Below are positions 9,214-17,854 of a stretch of 64,000 nucleotides of DNA, one piece after another. The notes beneath the pieces are model-generated. The model was not told the DNA's origin. It ran no database searches and worked only from the letters and a program-made list of their open reading frames with translations. Both the position numbers and the translations under genes were made by a program. How positions within the stretch are numbered: the stretch's first letter is position 1; each line of letters opens with the position of its first letter. The stretch is from Ancylomarina sp. DW003 (GTDB lineage: Bacteria > Bacteroidota > Bacteroidia > Bacteroidales > Marinifilaceae), in assembly GCF_029029505.1 (NCBI RefSeq), contig NZ_JAKJSD010000004.1:124001-188000 (forward strand). Direction: 5' to 3'.

Positions 9214-10056
9214 TTATTCTCTTAAGGCTCTTTTTATTCGGTTTGCTTTCGAAATCATGCCGATTAAATCATCCCGATCTCTTTTTTCGATGGCTGTTTT
9301 AAACTTGTTCAAACTCTCGATATAGGTATTGAGAACTGTTAAAACATTGTCCGCGTTATGATTGAAAATAGGAGCCCACATCTCGGCATCACTCTTGGCT
9401 AATCGAACTGTTGAATCGAAACCTCCGCTTGCAAGGTCAAAAATATTTTTTTCATTTTTTTCTTTTTCTAATACCGTTAGGGCAAGTGCAAAGGAGCTTA
9501 TGTGGGAAATGTGAGAAATATAAGCCGCATGCACATCGTGATTGAATCCACTCATATAAAGCACTCTCATATTCAGGAACTCATACATTTTGTGTACCGT
9601 TTGTAAGACGTTTTCATCACTATCTTCAGCATCACAGAAAATAGTGGCCTTCCCATCGAAAAGGCCAGCTTTTGCTGCCCAAGGCCCCGAATGCTCAGTT
9701 CCTGCCATAGGGTGAGTTGCTACAAATTGTTTACGATTTTGATGATATTTAACCCTGTCACATATTTGACTTTTTATGGAAGCCACATCGCAAACAACTT
9801 GCGAACTGACTTTATCCAATACTTTGGGTAAAAGTTTAAGAGTGGCATCTCCAGGTATAGCCAATACAATCAATTCACTTTCGTTGATCAATTCATCCAT
9901 CGTACTTACCGAATCGATTAAGCCAAATTTCAATGCCGTCTCAGCATGAAGCTTGCTCGCATCATGGCCCAATATTTTGGAAGCGAAACCGCGCTTTCGT
10001 AAATCAGTGGCTATTGAACCACCTATTAACCCCAGACCTATTATTCCTACTTTCAT
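9214..10056 (-). CDS. tyrA: Prephenate dehydrogenase
   Basis: The enzyme oxidatively decarboxylates prephenate to 4-hydroxyphenylpyruvate, the tyrosine branch. The 280 residues begin with an NAD(P)-binding Rossmann motif (GIIGLGLIGGSIA, residues 3-15), followed by the family motifs HPMAGTEHSGP and ISHISHISSFALA of the helical dimerisation half. There is no fused chorismate mutase; that activity is supplied by the next gene. Only 22 bases separate it from the aminotransferase upstream, so it is in the same operon. Confidence 0.93.
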   Translation of the reverse strand: MKVGIIGLGLIGGSIATDLRKRGFASKILGHDASKLHAETALKFGLIDSVSTMDELINESELIVLAIPGDATLKLLPKVLDKVSSQVVCDVASIKSQICDRVKYHQNRKQFVATHPMAGTEHSGPWAAKAGLFDGKATIFCDAEDSDENVLQTVHKMYEFLNMRVLYMSGFNHDVHAAYISHISHISSFALALTVLEKEKNEKNIFDLASGGFDSTVRLAKSDAEMWAPIFNHNADNVLTVLNTYIESLNKFKTAIEKRDRDDLIGMISKANRIKRALRE

Positions 10057-10078
10057 CGTTTATTCTTATTTCAAAATA

Positions 10079-11251
10079 TTAAACAGGTATTTCTTCATTC
10101 TTTTTGCATCTCTCAATAGCCTTCGTAATTGTTTCTTCTGTTGCACAGAGTGAAAAACGAATGTATTTTTTACCCTCTTCACCAAACACAATCCCTGGTG
10201 TGGCAAACACATTTTTTTTATAGAGTAGATCATCTGAAAAATCTTCTCCTGAATTGTACTCGTCTGGTATTCTGGCCCAAACGAACATGCCTACACTATC
10301 TTTTTTGTATTTGCAGTTTAGCTTATCGGCTAATTCCCAAACAAGATCTCTACGTTTTTTATAACTTTTATTAAGCTCCTTATACCAGCTAGAGTCTAAT
10401 GCCAAGGCTTTGCTTGCTGCAATTTGAATTGGCTTATACATGCCCGAATCGAAATTACTTTTCACCTTGAGTACATGATTGATATTGCTCTCCGATCCGC
10501 AAAGCATACCTACTCTAAAGCCAGCCATATTATGAGATTTACTCAGTGAATTCATTTCTAATACATATTCGCTTGCACCTTCAACTTGCAATAAACTCTC
10601 AGGATTATCATTTAAGATTAAACTGTAAGGGTTATCATTAACCACAAGAATGTTCTTCTTCTTTGCTAAGTCAACCAGTTGCTTAAAAATATCCATATTC
10701 CCATTAGCACCTGTTGGCATATGTGGGTAGTTTGTCCAAATCATTCTGCAGGATTCATCACATAGAGAATCGATCTCTTGCATATCAGGTAACCAATTGT
10801 TTTCTTCTTTCAGGTTGTAAAACTTCAGGTTTATGTTTAGAAGTTTAGCCGCTGATAAATAAGCCGGATAGCATGGATTGGGAACAAGAACGGTTTCTCC
10901 TGGATTACAAAAAGCCATTGAAACATGCATAATACCTTCCTTCGAGCCCATTAATGGTAAAATCTGATTCGCAGGATTTAATTCCACATCATAAATCGAT
11001 TTATACCAATTCGCAATTTCCTGACGAAATGATTCCAGACCTCTGTATGATTGATAATGGTTGCTGCCTGTTTGGTCGCAGGCATGTACCAGTTCTTTTT
11101 TTACATCGGGATGTGGAGGCAAGTCCGGACTACCAATTCCTAAGTTGATAATATCGGCACCGTCTTCTTTAAGTTGAGCGACTTCAGCCAATTTCTTGGA
11201 GAAGTAGTATTCTTCAACTTGCGATAATCTATTGGCTGTTCTAATTGTCAT
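10079..11251 (-). CDS. Class I PLP aminotransferase (aromatic operon)
   Basis: The fold-type I aminotransferase has the PLP-lysine region MNSLSKSHNMAGFRVG, NDNPY for the Asp/Tyr cofactor contacts, and a C-terminal RFSLCA arginine motif. Its position between pheA and tyrA suggests that it transaminates phenylpyruvate and 4-hydroxyphenylpyruvate to Phe and Tyr. LL-diaminopimelate or aspartate aminotransferase activity is possible from homology alone. I chose the start at 11251 (MTIRTANRL), which overlaps pheA by 11 bases. An in-frame start at 11284 would add 11 residues and overlap pheA by 44 bases. Confidence 0.88.
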   Translation of the reverse strand: MTIRTANRLSQVEEYYFSKKLAEVAQLKEDGADIINLGIGSPDLPPHPDVKKELVHACDQTGSNHYQSYRGLESFRQEIANWYKSIYDVELNPANQILPLMGSKEGIMHVSMAFCNPGETVLVPNPCYPAYLSAAKLLNINLKFYNLKEENNWLPDMQEIDSLCDESCRMIWTNYPHMPTGANGNMDIFKQLVDLAKKKNILVVNDNPYSLILNDNPESLLQVEGASEYVLEMNSLSKSHNMAGFRVGMLCGSESNINHVLKVKSNFDSGMYKPIQIAASKALALDSSWYKELNKSYKKRRDLVWELADKLNCKYKKDSVGMFVWARIPDEYNSGEDFSDDLLYKKNVFATPGIVFGEEGKKYIRFSLCATEETITKAIERCKKNEEIPV

Positions 11252-12089
11252 TGTGATGAATTTTTGAGTAAGATTGATTTCCATTGGTGTATTCGCCTAG
11301 GATATCAAGTCTGTCTAATTTTGCAGTTATTTCATTAATCATTTTCTTGTACTTCGTTTTATCATCGAATAAAACATCGAGATAAAACTGATAGTGCCAT
11401 GGCTCTCCAACCAATGGTACTGACTCAACTTTGCTTAAATCAATATCGTAAGAAGCAATTATTGAAAGAATTTCAGCTAAACTTCCTTTGTGGTTATCAA
11501 GAATCATAGCTATGGACGCTTTATTACTAGGCTGCTTTTTCCAATTTTCATCATTTCTTAAAATTAAAAATCGGGTATAATTCTTTTTATTTGTTTCAAT
11601 ACTTTCTGCAAGCACTTCTAAATCGTAGTGTTGAGCAGCTAAAAGACTTCCTATTGCGCCTCTGTTGTCCAGATTATTTTCAGCAATTTCTTTCATACTT
11701 AAAGCTGTATCGATAGAATCTACAAGGTGAACATTGGGGTGTTGCTTAAAGAATTTCCTGGTTTGGTTAATAGCCATATAGTGAGAATGAACCTCGTTAA
11801 GATCTTCAATTTTAGTTCCTTTCTTTGCCACTAAATTTTGCTTAATTCTAAGGTATTCTTCGCCGCACACCACCAATTTATGTTCACGTATCAGATTTAA
11901 GTTGGAATGAATAGTTCCCGAAATGGTGTTCTCAACTGCCATGATTCCATAATCGCAGTCACCGTTTTTAACAGCTTCTGCCAAGTCTGAGAAATGAAGC
12001 TTAGGCAAAATATCGATTTCATTTCCGAAATAATTTCGAGCTGCCACTTCGTGGAATGCACCTTTTACACCTTGTATTGCTACTTGCAT
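11241..12089 (-). CDS. pheA: Prephenate dehydratase
   Basis: The enzyme converts prephenate to phenylpyruvate for phenylalanine synthesis. The 282 residues carry the catalytic lobe motifs (GVKGAFHEVAA at 7-17, VENTISGTIHSN around 52-63 and a YTRFLIL stretch). They are followed by a C-terminal ACT domain from about residue 195 (KASIAMILDNHKGSLAEILS; ESVPLVGEPWHYQFYLD), which normally mediates Phe feedback inhibition. There is no fused chorismate mutase. It is the first structural gene behind two tandem leader peptides and attenuators. Confidence 0.94.
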   Translation of the reverse strand: MQVAIQGVKGAFHEVAARNYFGNEIDILPKLHFSDLAEAVKNGDCDYGIMAVENTISGTIHSNLNLIREHKLVVCGEEYLRIKQNLVAKKGTKIEDLNEVHSHYMAINQTRKFFKQHPNVHLVDSIDTALSMKEIAENNLDNRGAIGSLLAAQHYDLEVLAESIETNKKNYTRFLILRNDENWKKQPSNKASIAMILDNHKGSLAEILSIIASYDIDLSKVESVPLVGEPWHYQFYLDVLFDDKTKYKKMINEITAKLDRLDILGEYTNGNQSYSKIHHNDN

Positions 12090-12134
12090 TTTGATTAAAT
12101 TCTAATGGTTATTTTAATTTTGGCTAATAAAAAA

Positions 12135-12162
12135 AGCGTCTCGAGGATTTCCCCGAGACGCT
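12135..12162 (-). terminator. Attenuator terminator B of the pheA operon
   Basis: Read on the minus strand, AGCGTCTCG and CGAGACGCT form a 9-bp stem around a 10-base loop, followed directly by a run of about 7 T. It lies about 45 bases before pheA. The 5' arm region GTCTCGGG (12152-12159) is complementary to CCCGAGAC in leader peptide B (12205-12212), giving a competing antiterminator. Confidence 0.88.
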
Positions 12163-12187
12163 TTGCACATTATTCTGTTCGTTTAGT

Positions 12188-12274
12188 TCAGATCATGTCA
12201 TACAGTCTCGGGTAGCTTCTAAAATAGAAGAACCAGAAATAAAAGAAATAGTTATATGACATTGATGTATTCAT
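12188..12274 (-). CDS. pheL: Phe/Tyr leader peptide B (28 aa)
   Basis: This short frame starts ATG at 12274 and ends TGA at 12188-12190. It encodes a 28-residue peptide with six Phe, six Tyr and one Trp; residues 7-18 read YNYFFYFWFFYF. A second in-frame ATG lies at 12262. Terminator B begins 26 bases after the stop. The leader codons CCC-GAG-AC fall where a ribosome stalled on the Phe/Tyr run would leave them free to pair with the terminator arm. This is the classical layout of ribosome-mediated attenuation, here for Phe/Tyr supply. Translation itself is not shown. Confidence 0.85.
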   Translation of the reverse strand: MNTSMSYNYFFYFWFFYFRSYPRLYDMI

Positions 12275-12297
12275 CTGTTGTATTGAAAATTTAAACT

Positions 12298-12330
12298 AAA
12301 AAAAAAGGCTTCGCAATTTGCGAAGCCTTT
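12298..12330 (-). terminator. Attenuator terminator A of the pheA operon
   Basis: On the minus strand AAAGGCTTCGCA, loop AAT, TGCGAAGCCTTT forms a perfect hairpin followed by about 9 T. It separates leader peptide A from leader peptide B. The segment GCGGAACCT just after leader A's stop (12360-12368) can pair with AGGCTTCGC of the 5' arm with one G-U pair and one mismatch, giving an antiterminator. Confidence 0.87.
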
Positions 12331-12372
12331 AAAATATTTTGTTGTAATATTTACATATCAGGTTCCGCTCTA

Positions 12373-12423
12373 TCATTTGATAAAGTAAAAATAGAACCAG
12401 AAATATGAATTTAATACAGTCAT
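12373..12423 (-). CDS. pheL: Phe/Tyr leader peptide A (16 aa)
   Basis: The short frame encodes MTVLNSYFWFYFYFIK, with four Phe, three Tyr and one Trp in eight consecutive residues. It starts about 20 bases downstream of a good promoter and is followed by terminator A. The core bases ATTTCTGGTTCT are shared with leader peptide B, which suggests duplication of the attenuator unit. It should sense charging of tRNA-Phe and tRNA-Tyr. It is well below usual gene-calling length. Confidence 0.85.
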   Translation of the reverse strand: MTVLNSYFWFYFYFIK

Positions 12424-12443
12424 GTTGTCTTATTTTGATGTGT

Positions 12444-12474
12444 GCAATGTAGGAGGGATTTTTTTATCATGCAA
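12444..12474 (-). promoter_or_regulatory. Promoter of the pheA operon
   Basis: On the minus strand TTGC (12471-12474), 19 bases, then TACATTGC (12444-12451) fits the Bacteroidota sigma-ABfr pattern TTTG-N19-21-TAnnTTTG with one deviation in the -7 box. Transcription would start near 12437, just upstream of leader peptide A. Confidence 0.65.
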
Positions 12475-12663
12475 GAAAAAAATGGAATTAATTTATGAAA
12501 ACGTTTGCAGGGGTGAGTTTGGTTAAGTTGATAGCTGGTTTAAACTCAATTGTTTATATGTTCTATGAAATTTCATGAAGCATATAGTCAGGATATCTCT
12601 ACTAAATTCTTTAAATTAGAGCTCTTGCAAAAAAAAAAGACTTGCTATCCCTAAACACTACGA

Positions 12664-15600
12664 ATGAACGAATCGGTTTTAAATGCTTTAATGAAATTGT
12701 TTGCCATCATTGTTGATGAGCAGAAACATGGTTTTGAATTAGCTGCACGTGATGTGGTTTCTCATTACTTAGAAACCCGATTTAATAAGGAGTGGCAAGA
12801 TCGATATCTAAATAATTTTGATGCATATCTAAAAGAATCTTATTACGATACTGAAGATTTTGACTATAAAATGGTGAAACACAGGCAAATTCATGAAGCT
12901 TGTGTTGAGATATTGGAAGAGGTTGATCAGGAGCAAAAAGTGTGGATTTTACTTCAATTACTTGAGTTTATTGATGATTCTGAATTTACAGGCGAAGAAG
13001 TTATTGACTTTGCTCATACAGTAGCTGCATCATTTAAAATTTCAGCTGAAGAGTTCGAATTGGCTCATAAATTTATCTTAGGGGATGAGTATTCTATTCC
13101 ATTTAACGAACATTTACTATTAATCGATAGTAATGAAGATTTTGAGAATGATCAGGTGAAGCATATTTATGAACCGAAGCTTCGTGGTCGTGTTTTTGTT
13201 CTTCGTATCGAAAGTACCAAGACCTATTTAATTAAGTATTTTGGGGAATACAACTTATTTTTGAATGGGCATAATATTAAGGTTGACAGGAGTTACACCA
13301 TTACATTTGGATCTGTAATTCGTTCGCCACGTATCGATCCAATTTACTATTCTCAAATTGTATCTGAATTTATAGAGCGTAAAGATCGATCGCGAATTAA
13401 TATAGTTGCTAAGAACGTTGAATTTAAGTTTAAAGGTACCGAAAATGGTGTACACCCTTTAAATTTTAAAGCCGAATCAGGACAGTTGATCGGAATTATG
13501 GGTGGAAGTGGGACGGGTAAATCTACACTTTTAAATGTTCTAAATGGCAACCTTCCTCTGAATTCTGGTAATATCTGGATCAATGGCTACGACTTGCATA
13601 AAGAGAAAGATAAGTTGGCTGGTATTATTGGTTATGTGCCTCAGGATGATTTATTGTTGGAAGAATTAACTGTGTTCGAAAATCTCTATTATAATGCAAA
13701 GTTATGTTTTGAGAATATTTCGGAAAAAGCCATCTACGGTAAAATAGAGGATACACTTGAGAAATTTGACTTGGTTGAGGCTCGTGACTTGAAGGTTGGA
13801 GATCCTATAAATAAAATCCTAAGTGGTGGTCAGCGTAAGCGCTTGAATATTGCTTTGGAAATGATGCGTCGTCCTTCGGTTCTTTTTGTTGATGAGCCAA
13901 CTTCTGGTTTATCAAGTATGGACTCGGAAAAAGTGATGCTTCTTTTGAAACGTCAAACTCTACGTGGACGTTTGGTCATGTGTAATATTCATCAGCCATC
14001 TTCAGATATTTTTAAATTATTAGATGTTCTGATAATTCTGGATCAGGGTGGAAGGGTGATTTATTCAGGTAATCCTATTGAAGCCATTATCTATTTTAAG
14101 ACTCAAAGCCATTTTGTAAACCCAGAAGAAAGCGAATGTTTGACTTGTGGTAATGTGAGTTCGGAGCAAATTTTAAAAATTATCGAGACCAAAATGATGA
14201 ACGAATATGGTAAGCAGATTCGTAAACGTAAGAGAGGTCCCGAAGAATGGCATGCCTTATATAAAGAACAAATAGAGGATAAGAGGAAAATAGATAAGCC
14301 TGAGAAAAAAGCGGATTTACCTGAAAACTATTTTCAGATTCCCAGAAGATTAAAACAGTTGAAAATTTACTTGGCTCGCGATGTTAATGCGAAATTGAGT
14401 AATATTCAATATATGATGATTACCTTATTGGAAGCACCATTACTGGCTGTTATTTTAGGATATTTCACAAAATACATTAGTGGATCGATTGATGATCCAA
14501 CGGCTTATATTTTTGCGAAAAATGAGAATTTGCCATCTTATATTTTTATGTCTGTTGTGGTTGCTTTATTTCTTGGCTTGATTATATCTGCTGAGGAAAT
14601 ATTACACGATAGGCGGATTATCAAACGTGAATCTTTTCTGAATTTGAGTCGTTGGAGTTATATCAATTCCAAAGTGATTGTGATGTTAGGTATATCGGCA
14701 ATTCAAACCTTATTTTTCGTTCTTATTGCGAACTCGATATTAGAAATTAAGGGCTTGAATCTAGAATATTGGTTGATGCTATATACAGTTTCATCTTGTG
14801 CTAACTTGATTGGCTTGAATTTGTCAGCATCTTTGAATTCGGTTGTGGCCGTTTATGTGTCCATTCCATTTATTTTGGTTCCTCAACTCTTGTTTTCGGG
14901 TGTAATTGTGAGTTACAACAAGTTACATCCAAGTATTACAACTCAAAAATATGTGCCGGTTTGCGGCGATTTAATGACATCGAGATGGGCTTATGAAGCT
15001 TTGATGGTAGAACAGTTCAGTCAGAATAAATTTGAAAAACAGTTTTTTGATCTGGAGAAGAAGATGAGTGATGCTTCTTATATGGCATCTTTCTTGGTTC
15101 CGGAATTATCACAACGGTATAAATCCTATGTGAGGCATGCTAACGAAAAAAAGAATAAAGTTGCTAATCTTTCATTGCTACGTGATGAGTTTGGTAAACT
15201 ATCGCATATTGAATCTCTACCTAAAAATATTTCTTACACCAATGCTGATTCTGTTAATCAATGGTTAGATGATTTGCAACAAATAGCTTGGAGTTCTTAC
15301 TCTCGTGCATCTAATAACCGGGATCAGGCTTATAATAAACTTCTGACTAAATATAAGAGCTCTGATGAACTTTTTGCTTTCAAGCAGAAATATCACAATG
15401 AGGCCATTGAACAGGTTGTTTTAAATAAGCGAGATTTGAATAAATTTACTGAGTACGAAGGGGAGTTGGTTCAGTTGAAAGATCCCATATTTAAATCACC
15501 GGAACATAAAATAGGTAGAGCTCATTTTTATGCAGCAGAAAAGCGTATGGGTAACTACTTGATTGAAACCTTTTGGTTTAACCTTGCGTTTATTTGGTTG

Positions 15601-15726
15601 ACAACGGCATTTTTTTACTTCACCTTGTATGTCGATTTCTTCAGAAGATTCTTTGTTCACGCAGAACGCTTGTGGCTGAAAGTTATGCCATATGGAGATT
15701 TTAAAATTAGATTGAAGAGACTGTAG
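12664..15726 (+). CDS. Large ABC transporter: helical and FHA-like N-terminus, ATPase, ABC2 membrane part
   Basis: The 1020-residue single-chain half-transporter has four parts. An all-helical, acidic N-terminal region (about 1-160) resembles TerB-like domains. A beta-rich, FHA-like segment spans about 170-240. The ATPase has Walker A GGSGTGKST at 280, signature LSGGQRKR at 386 and Walker B with D410/E411. An ABC2/ABCG-type membrane part spans about 575-790 with a final membrane segment near 970-995. An extracytoplasmic helical insert (about 800-950) lies between the last two membrane segments. The order matches ABCG-type exporters; the substrate is unknown. A close paralogue lies at 62880-64000. 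Confidence 0.85.
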   Translation: MNESVLNALMKLFAIIVDEQKHGFELAARDVVSHYLETRFNKEWQDRYLNNFDAYLKESYYDTEDFDYKMVKHRQIHEACVEILEEVDQEQKVWILLQLLEFIDDSEFTGEEVIDFAHTVAASFKISAEEFELAHKFILGDEYSIPFNEHLLLIDSNEDFENDQVKHIYEPKLRGRVFVLRIESTKTYLIKYFGEYNLFLNGHNIKVDRSYTITFGSVIRSPRIDPIYYSQIVSEFIERKDRSRINIVAKNVEFKFKGTENGVHPLNFKAESGQLIGIMGGSGTGKSTLLNVLNGNLPLNSGNIWINGYDLHKEKDKLAGIIGYVPQDDLLLEELTVFENLYYNAKLCFENISEKAIYGKIEDTLEKFDLVEARDLKVGDPINKILSGGQRKRLNIALEMMRRPSVLFVDEPTSGLSSMDSEKVMLLLKRQTLRGRLVMCNIHQPSSDIFKLLDVLIILDQGGRVIYSGNPIEAIIYFKTQSHFVNPEESECLTCGNVSSEQILKIIETKMMNEYGKQIRKRKRGPEEWHALYKEQIEDKRKIDKPEKKADLPENYFQIPRRLKQLKIYLARDVNAKLSNIQYMMITLLEAPLLAVILGYFTKYISGSIDDPTAYIFAKNENLPSYIFMSVVVALFLGLIISAEEILHDRRIIKRESFLNLSRWSYINSKVIVMLGISAIQTLFFVLIANSILEIKGLNLEYWLMLYTVSSCANLIGLNLSASLNSVVAVYVSIPFILVPQLLFSGVIVSYNKLHPSITTQKYVPVCGDLMTSRWAYEALMVEQFSQNKFEKQFFDLEKKMSDASYMASFLVPELSQRYKSYVRHANEKKNKVANLSLLRDEFGKLSHIESLPKNISYTNADSVNQWLDDLQQIAWSSYSRASNNRDQAYNKLLTKYKSSDELFAFKQKYHNEAIEQVVLNKRDLNKFTEYEGELVQLKDPIFKSPEHKIGRAHFYAAEKRMGNYLIETFWFNLAFIWLTTAFFYFTLYVDFFRRFFVHAERLWLKVMPYGDFKIRLKRL

Positions 15727-15760
15727 ACAGGGGTTTAAACAAGAAATTAAATTACAATAT

Positions 15761-15803
15761 AACCGTCAGACATACATGAAAATGTAAGCCTGACGGTTTT
15801 GTC
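15761..15803. terminator. Bidirectional terminator, ABC transporter / S41 peptidase
   Basis: The arms AACCGTCAG (15761-15769) and CTGACGGTT (15790-15798), with inner pairs around a GAAA-containing loop, are followed by TTGTCTTTT. It lies between convergent genes. Confidence 0.78.
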
Positions 15804-15805
15804 TT

Positions 15806-17650
15806 TTATCTGCTAAGAATTTCTTTTGCTCTTTCAAGTTGGGAATCTTTCTTTCCTAGTTTGTCATCAAGGGTATAGTCTACTTTAATGTCAGGAATTA
15901 CGCCATGACCATCGTATAAATTACCGTCTGGCTGATAAGAAAATATTCTGGATAATTTGACTTTAATTCTGGAATTAGGTAAGCGTCTGCTTTTGGAAAA
16001 ACCACTACCTCCACCAGTGGTATTACCAAGTAAACGGACTTGATCTCCTTGTCGAATTCCTGCTGCAAATATATCGGATGCACTGAAACAACCTTCATCT
16101 ACCAATACAATAACAGGTTTATCGTAGTAATAGGTTCCTTGTTCATTTGTTGGACTCACCACCATATAGTGATAATCGGTAAATTTATCGCTTGTAACTT
16201 CTTTGGTTGGGGTGAAACTTTTTTTGAAATTTTGTATAGATTTTCTTTCAGCTTTAGTATAGGCTTCATAATCTTCATAATAAGCATATCGGGCTGGCAG
16301 ATAACCATATTTAGGTTTAGAATCTTTATCCGAATTGATTCTGTATCTGGCTATATTGGCAATTTTAGGTGTTTTAATAAAATAGGGTAATAGTGCTTTT
16401 AATGGAGCCCGGTTTCCTCCTCCATTTCCTCGTATATCGATAATGAGTCCATGAGTTCCTTTGAATTCTTTCATGGCTTTGTGCAAAGCGGCTATGAATT
16501 TCTTGTCACGATCCATGTGTTCCTGAAATGCCAGATATGCTAATTTGCCATCCAGAATCTCACTTTTCAAATATTCTCTTTTAATACAGGCCTTAGGAGC
16601 TTTGTTTTTTAGTTTAAATTCTTCCTGTATTGATTTAGTACCATTACTGAATCGAACACTTACTTTTTCCTTTACATCAACTCCTGCCAATTTTAATATC
16701 CAAGCTGTATAAGACAAATAATCTGTGGTATTTCGCTCTACAAACTTGCTTGTTGTTTTGGGAACCATGCGCTCAGCCAGCTGATATAAGGTTTGAATAT
16801 CGATTCCATTAATAGCAACTAATTGAGGGTATTGCTTGTTCCAAAGTTCTTTTTTTTCAGGGTTTATAGCTGAAAATATATTTCCGACTTTTGTGATATT
16901 AAAAGGAAGGAATAAGATTTCAGATTTGTCAGTAAAAAGGTATTTCATACTTACCCGGCTATGACCGTCACCAAAGTTAGCCATGAACATTTTAAGCTGT
17001 AAGGCAAAATCGCGACGAGTAATTCCCTTTTTCAGATTGGCACGAATGGCGTCCAATGCCAGAGGATAATTGAATCCTGTTAGCTCGGCGTATGAGTAGT
17101 TGTTTACAATTTGCCATTCCAAATGTTCTAAATCATGAATTGCTTCCTCTCTGCTGATCCAATTCTTATCTGTTTTTTCATGAGAGTCCATTCGCACTGT
17201 GAGATAATCATATTCAGCAGGGATTGTTTGATTATGCTCTCTACGGATTTTGTTTCTACCTATGCATTCCTCGTAATAATCGGTTGCAAGATTTCGGTTC
17301 TCTTTTTTCAGTTCGTAATCATGAGTTACAACTTTGCCATTTTGTTCAAAGGATACTTTCACACTCTTACCTCTTTCCATTTTCATATCATCCATTATAT
17401 AATGCAAGTGACGGGTGAAGCGAAATTTCCAATCGGAAGGATCTATGGTTTTTGCAGCCTGTATGTATTTGTCTACAGCTTTACCTTCGATGCTTAGCAG
17501 TTTTACCCAATTCTCCTGAAACTCCACATAGGGGGTATTTTCCCGAAATTCCACTTTGGAAAATGGTGTTCGTTTATCTCTTTCTGTCTCAGCTTTTATT
17601 GTGCTCATTCCTAGTGTTAGAATGAACAGCATGCAAATCATCTTTTTCAT
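15806..17650 (-). CDS. Secreted S41 family serine peptidase
   Basis: The 614-residue protein has a Sec signal (MKKMICMLFILTLGMSTIKAE) and acts outside the cytoplasm. The C-terminal half is an S41 tail-specific-protease domain: IIDIRGNGGGNRAPLKALLP (start of the catalytic core), VDEGCFSASDIFAAGIR with the likely nucleophile Ser, and GNTTGGGSGFSKS. The N-terminal 200 residues are specific to a Bacteroidota subgroup. S41 members cleave C-terminal tails of periplasmic proteins or imported peptides; the target is unknown. The gene is alone and divergent from the LytS/LytTR pair. Confidence 0.87.
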   Translation of the reverse strand: MKKMICMLFILTLGMSTIKAETERDKRTPFSKVEFRENTPYVEFQENWVKLLSIEGKAVDKYIQAAKTIDPSDWKFRFTRHLHYIMDDMKMERGKSVKVSFEQNGKVVTHDYELKKENRNLATDYYEECIGRNKIRREHNQTIPAEYDYLTVRMDSHEKTDKNWISREEAIHDLEHLEWQIVNNYSYAELTGFNYPLALDAIRANLKKGITRRDFALQLKMFMANFGDGHSRVSMKYLFTDKSEILFLPFNITKVGNIFSAINPEKKELWNKQYPQLVAINGIDIQTLYQLAERMVPKTTSKFVERNTTDYLSYTAWILKLAGVDVKEKVSVRFSNGTKSIQEEFKLKNKAPKACIKREYLKSEILDGKLAYLAFQEHMDRDKKFIAALHKAMKEFKGTHGLIIDIRGNGGGNRAPLKALLPYFIKTPKIANIARYRINSDKDSKPKYGYLPARYAYYEDYEAYTKAERKSIQNFKKSFTPTKEVTSDKFTDYHYMVVSPTNEQGTYYYDKPVIVLVDEGCFSASDIFAAGIRQGDQVRLLGNTTGGGSGFSKSRRLPNSRIKVKLSRIFSYQPDGNLYDGHGVIPDIKVDYTLDDKLGKKDSQLERAKEILSR

Positions 17651-17854
17651 CTGTTTTTTTTATTGTGCCTTTAACTTGATGAGTTTTGGCAGTTTCAATT
17701 TCTTTGTTTGAATTTGAAACGAATATATCGGATTTGAGATAGGTAGAAAAGCCAAATCGACGAAGGAGGTTACATATCCGATTAACTGAATGAGTGAATC
17801 GACAGGTTTCAAATCAATTTCTTTAATTTTATATTCGAATAAAAACATGAAATA

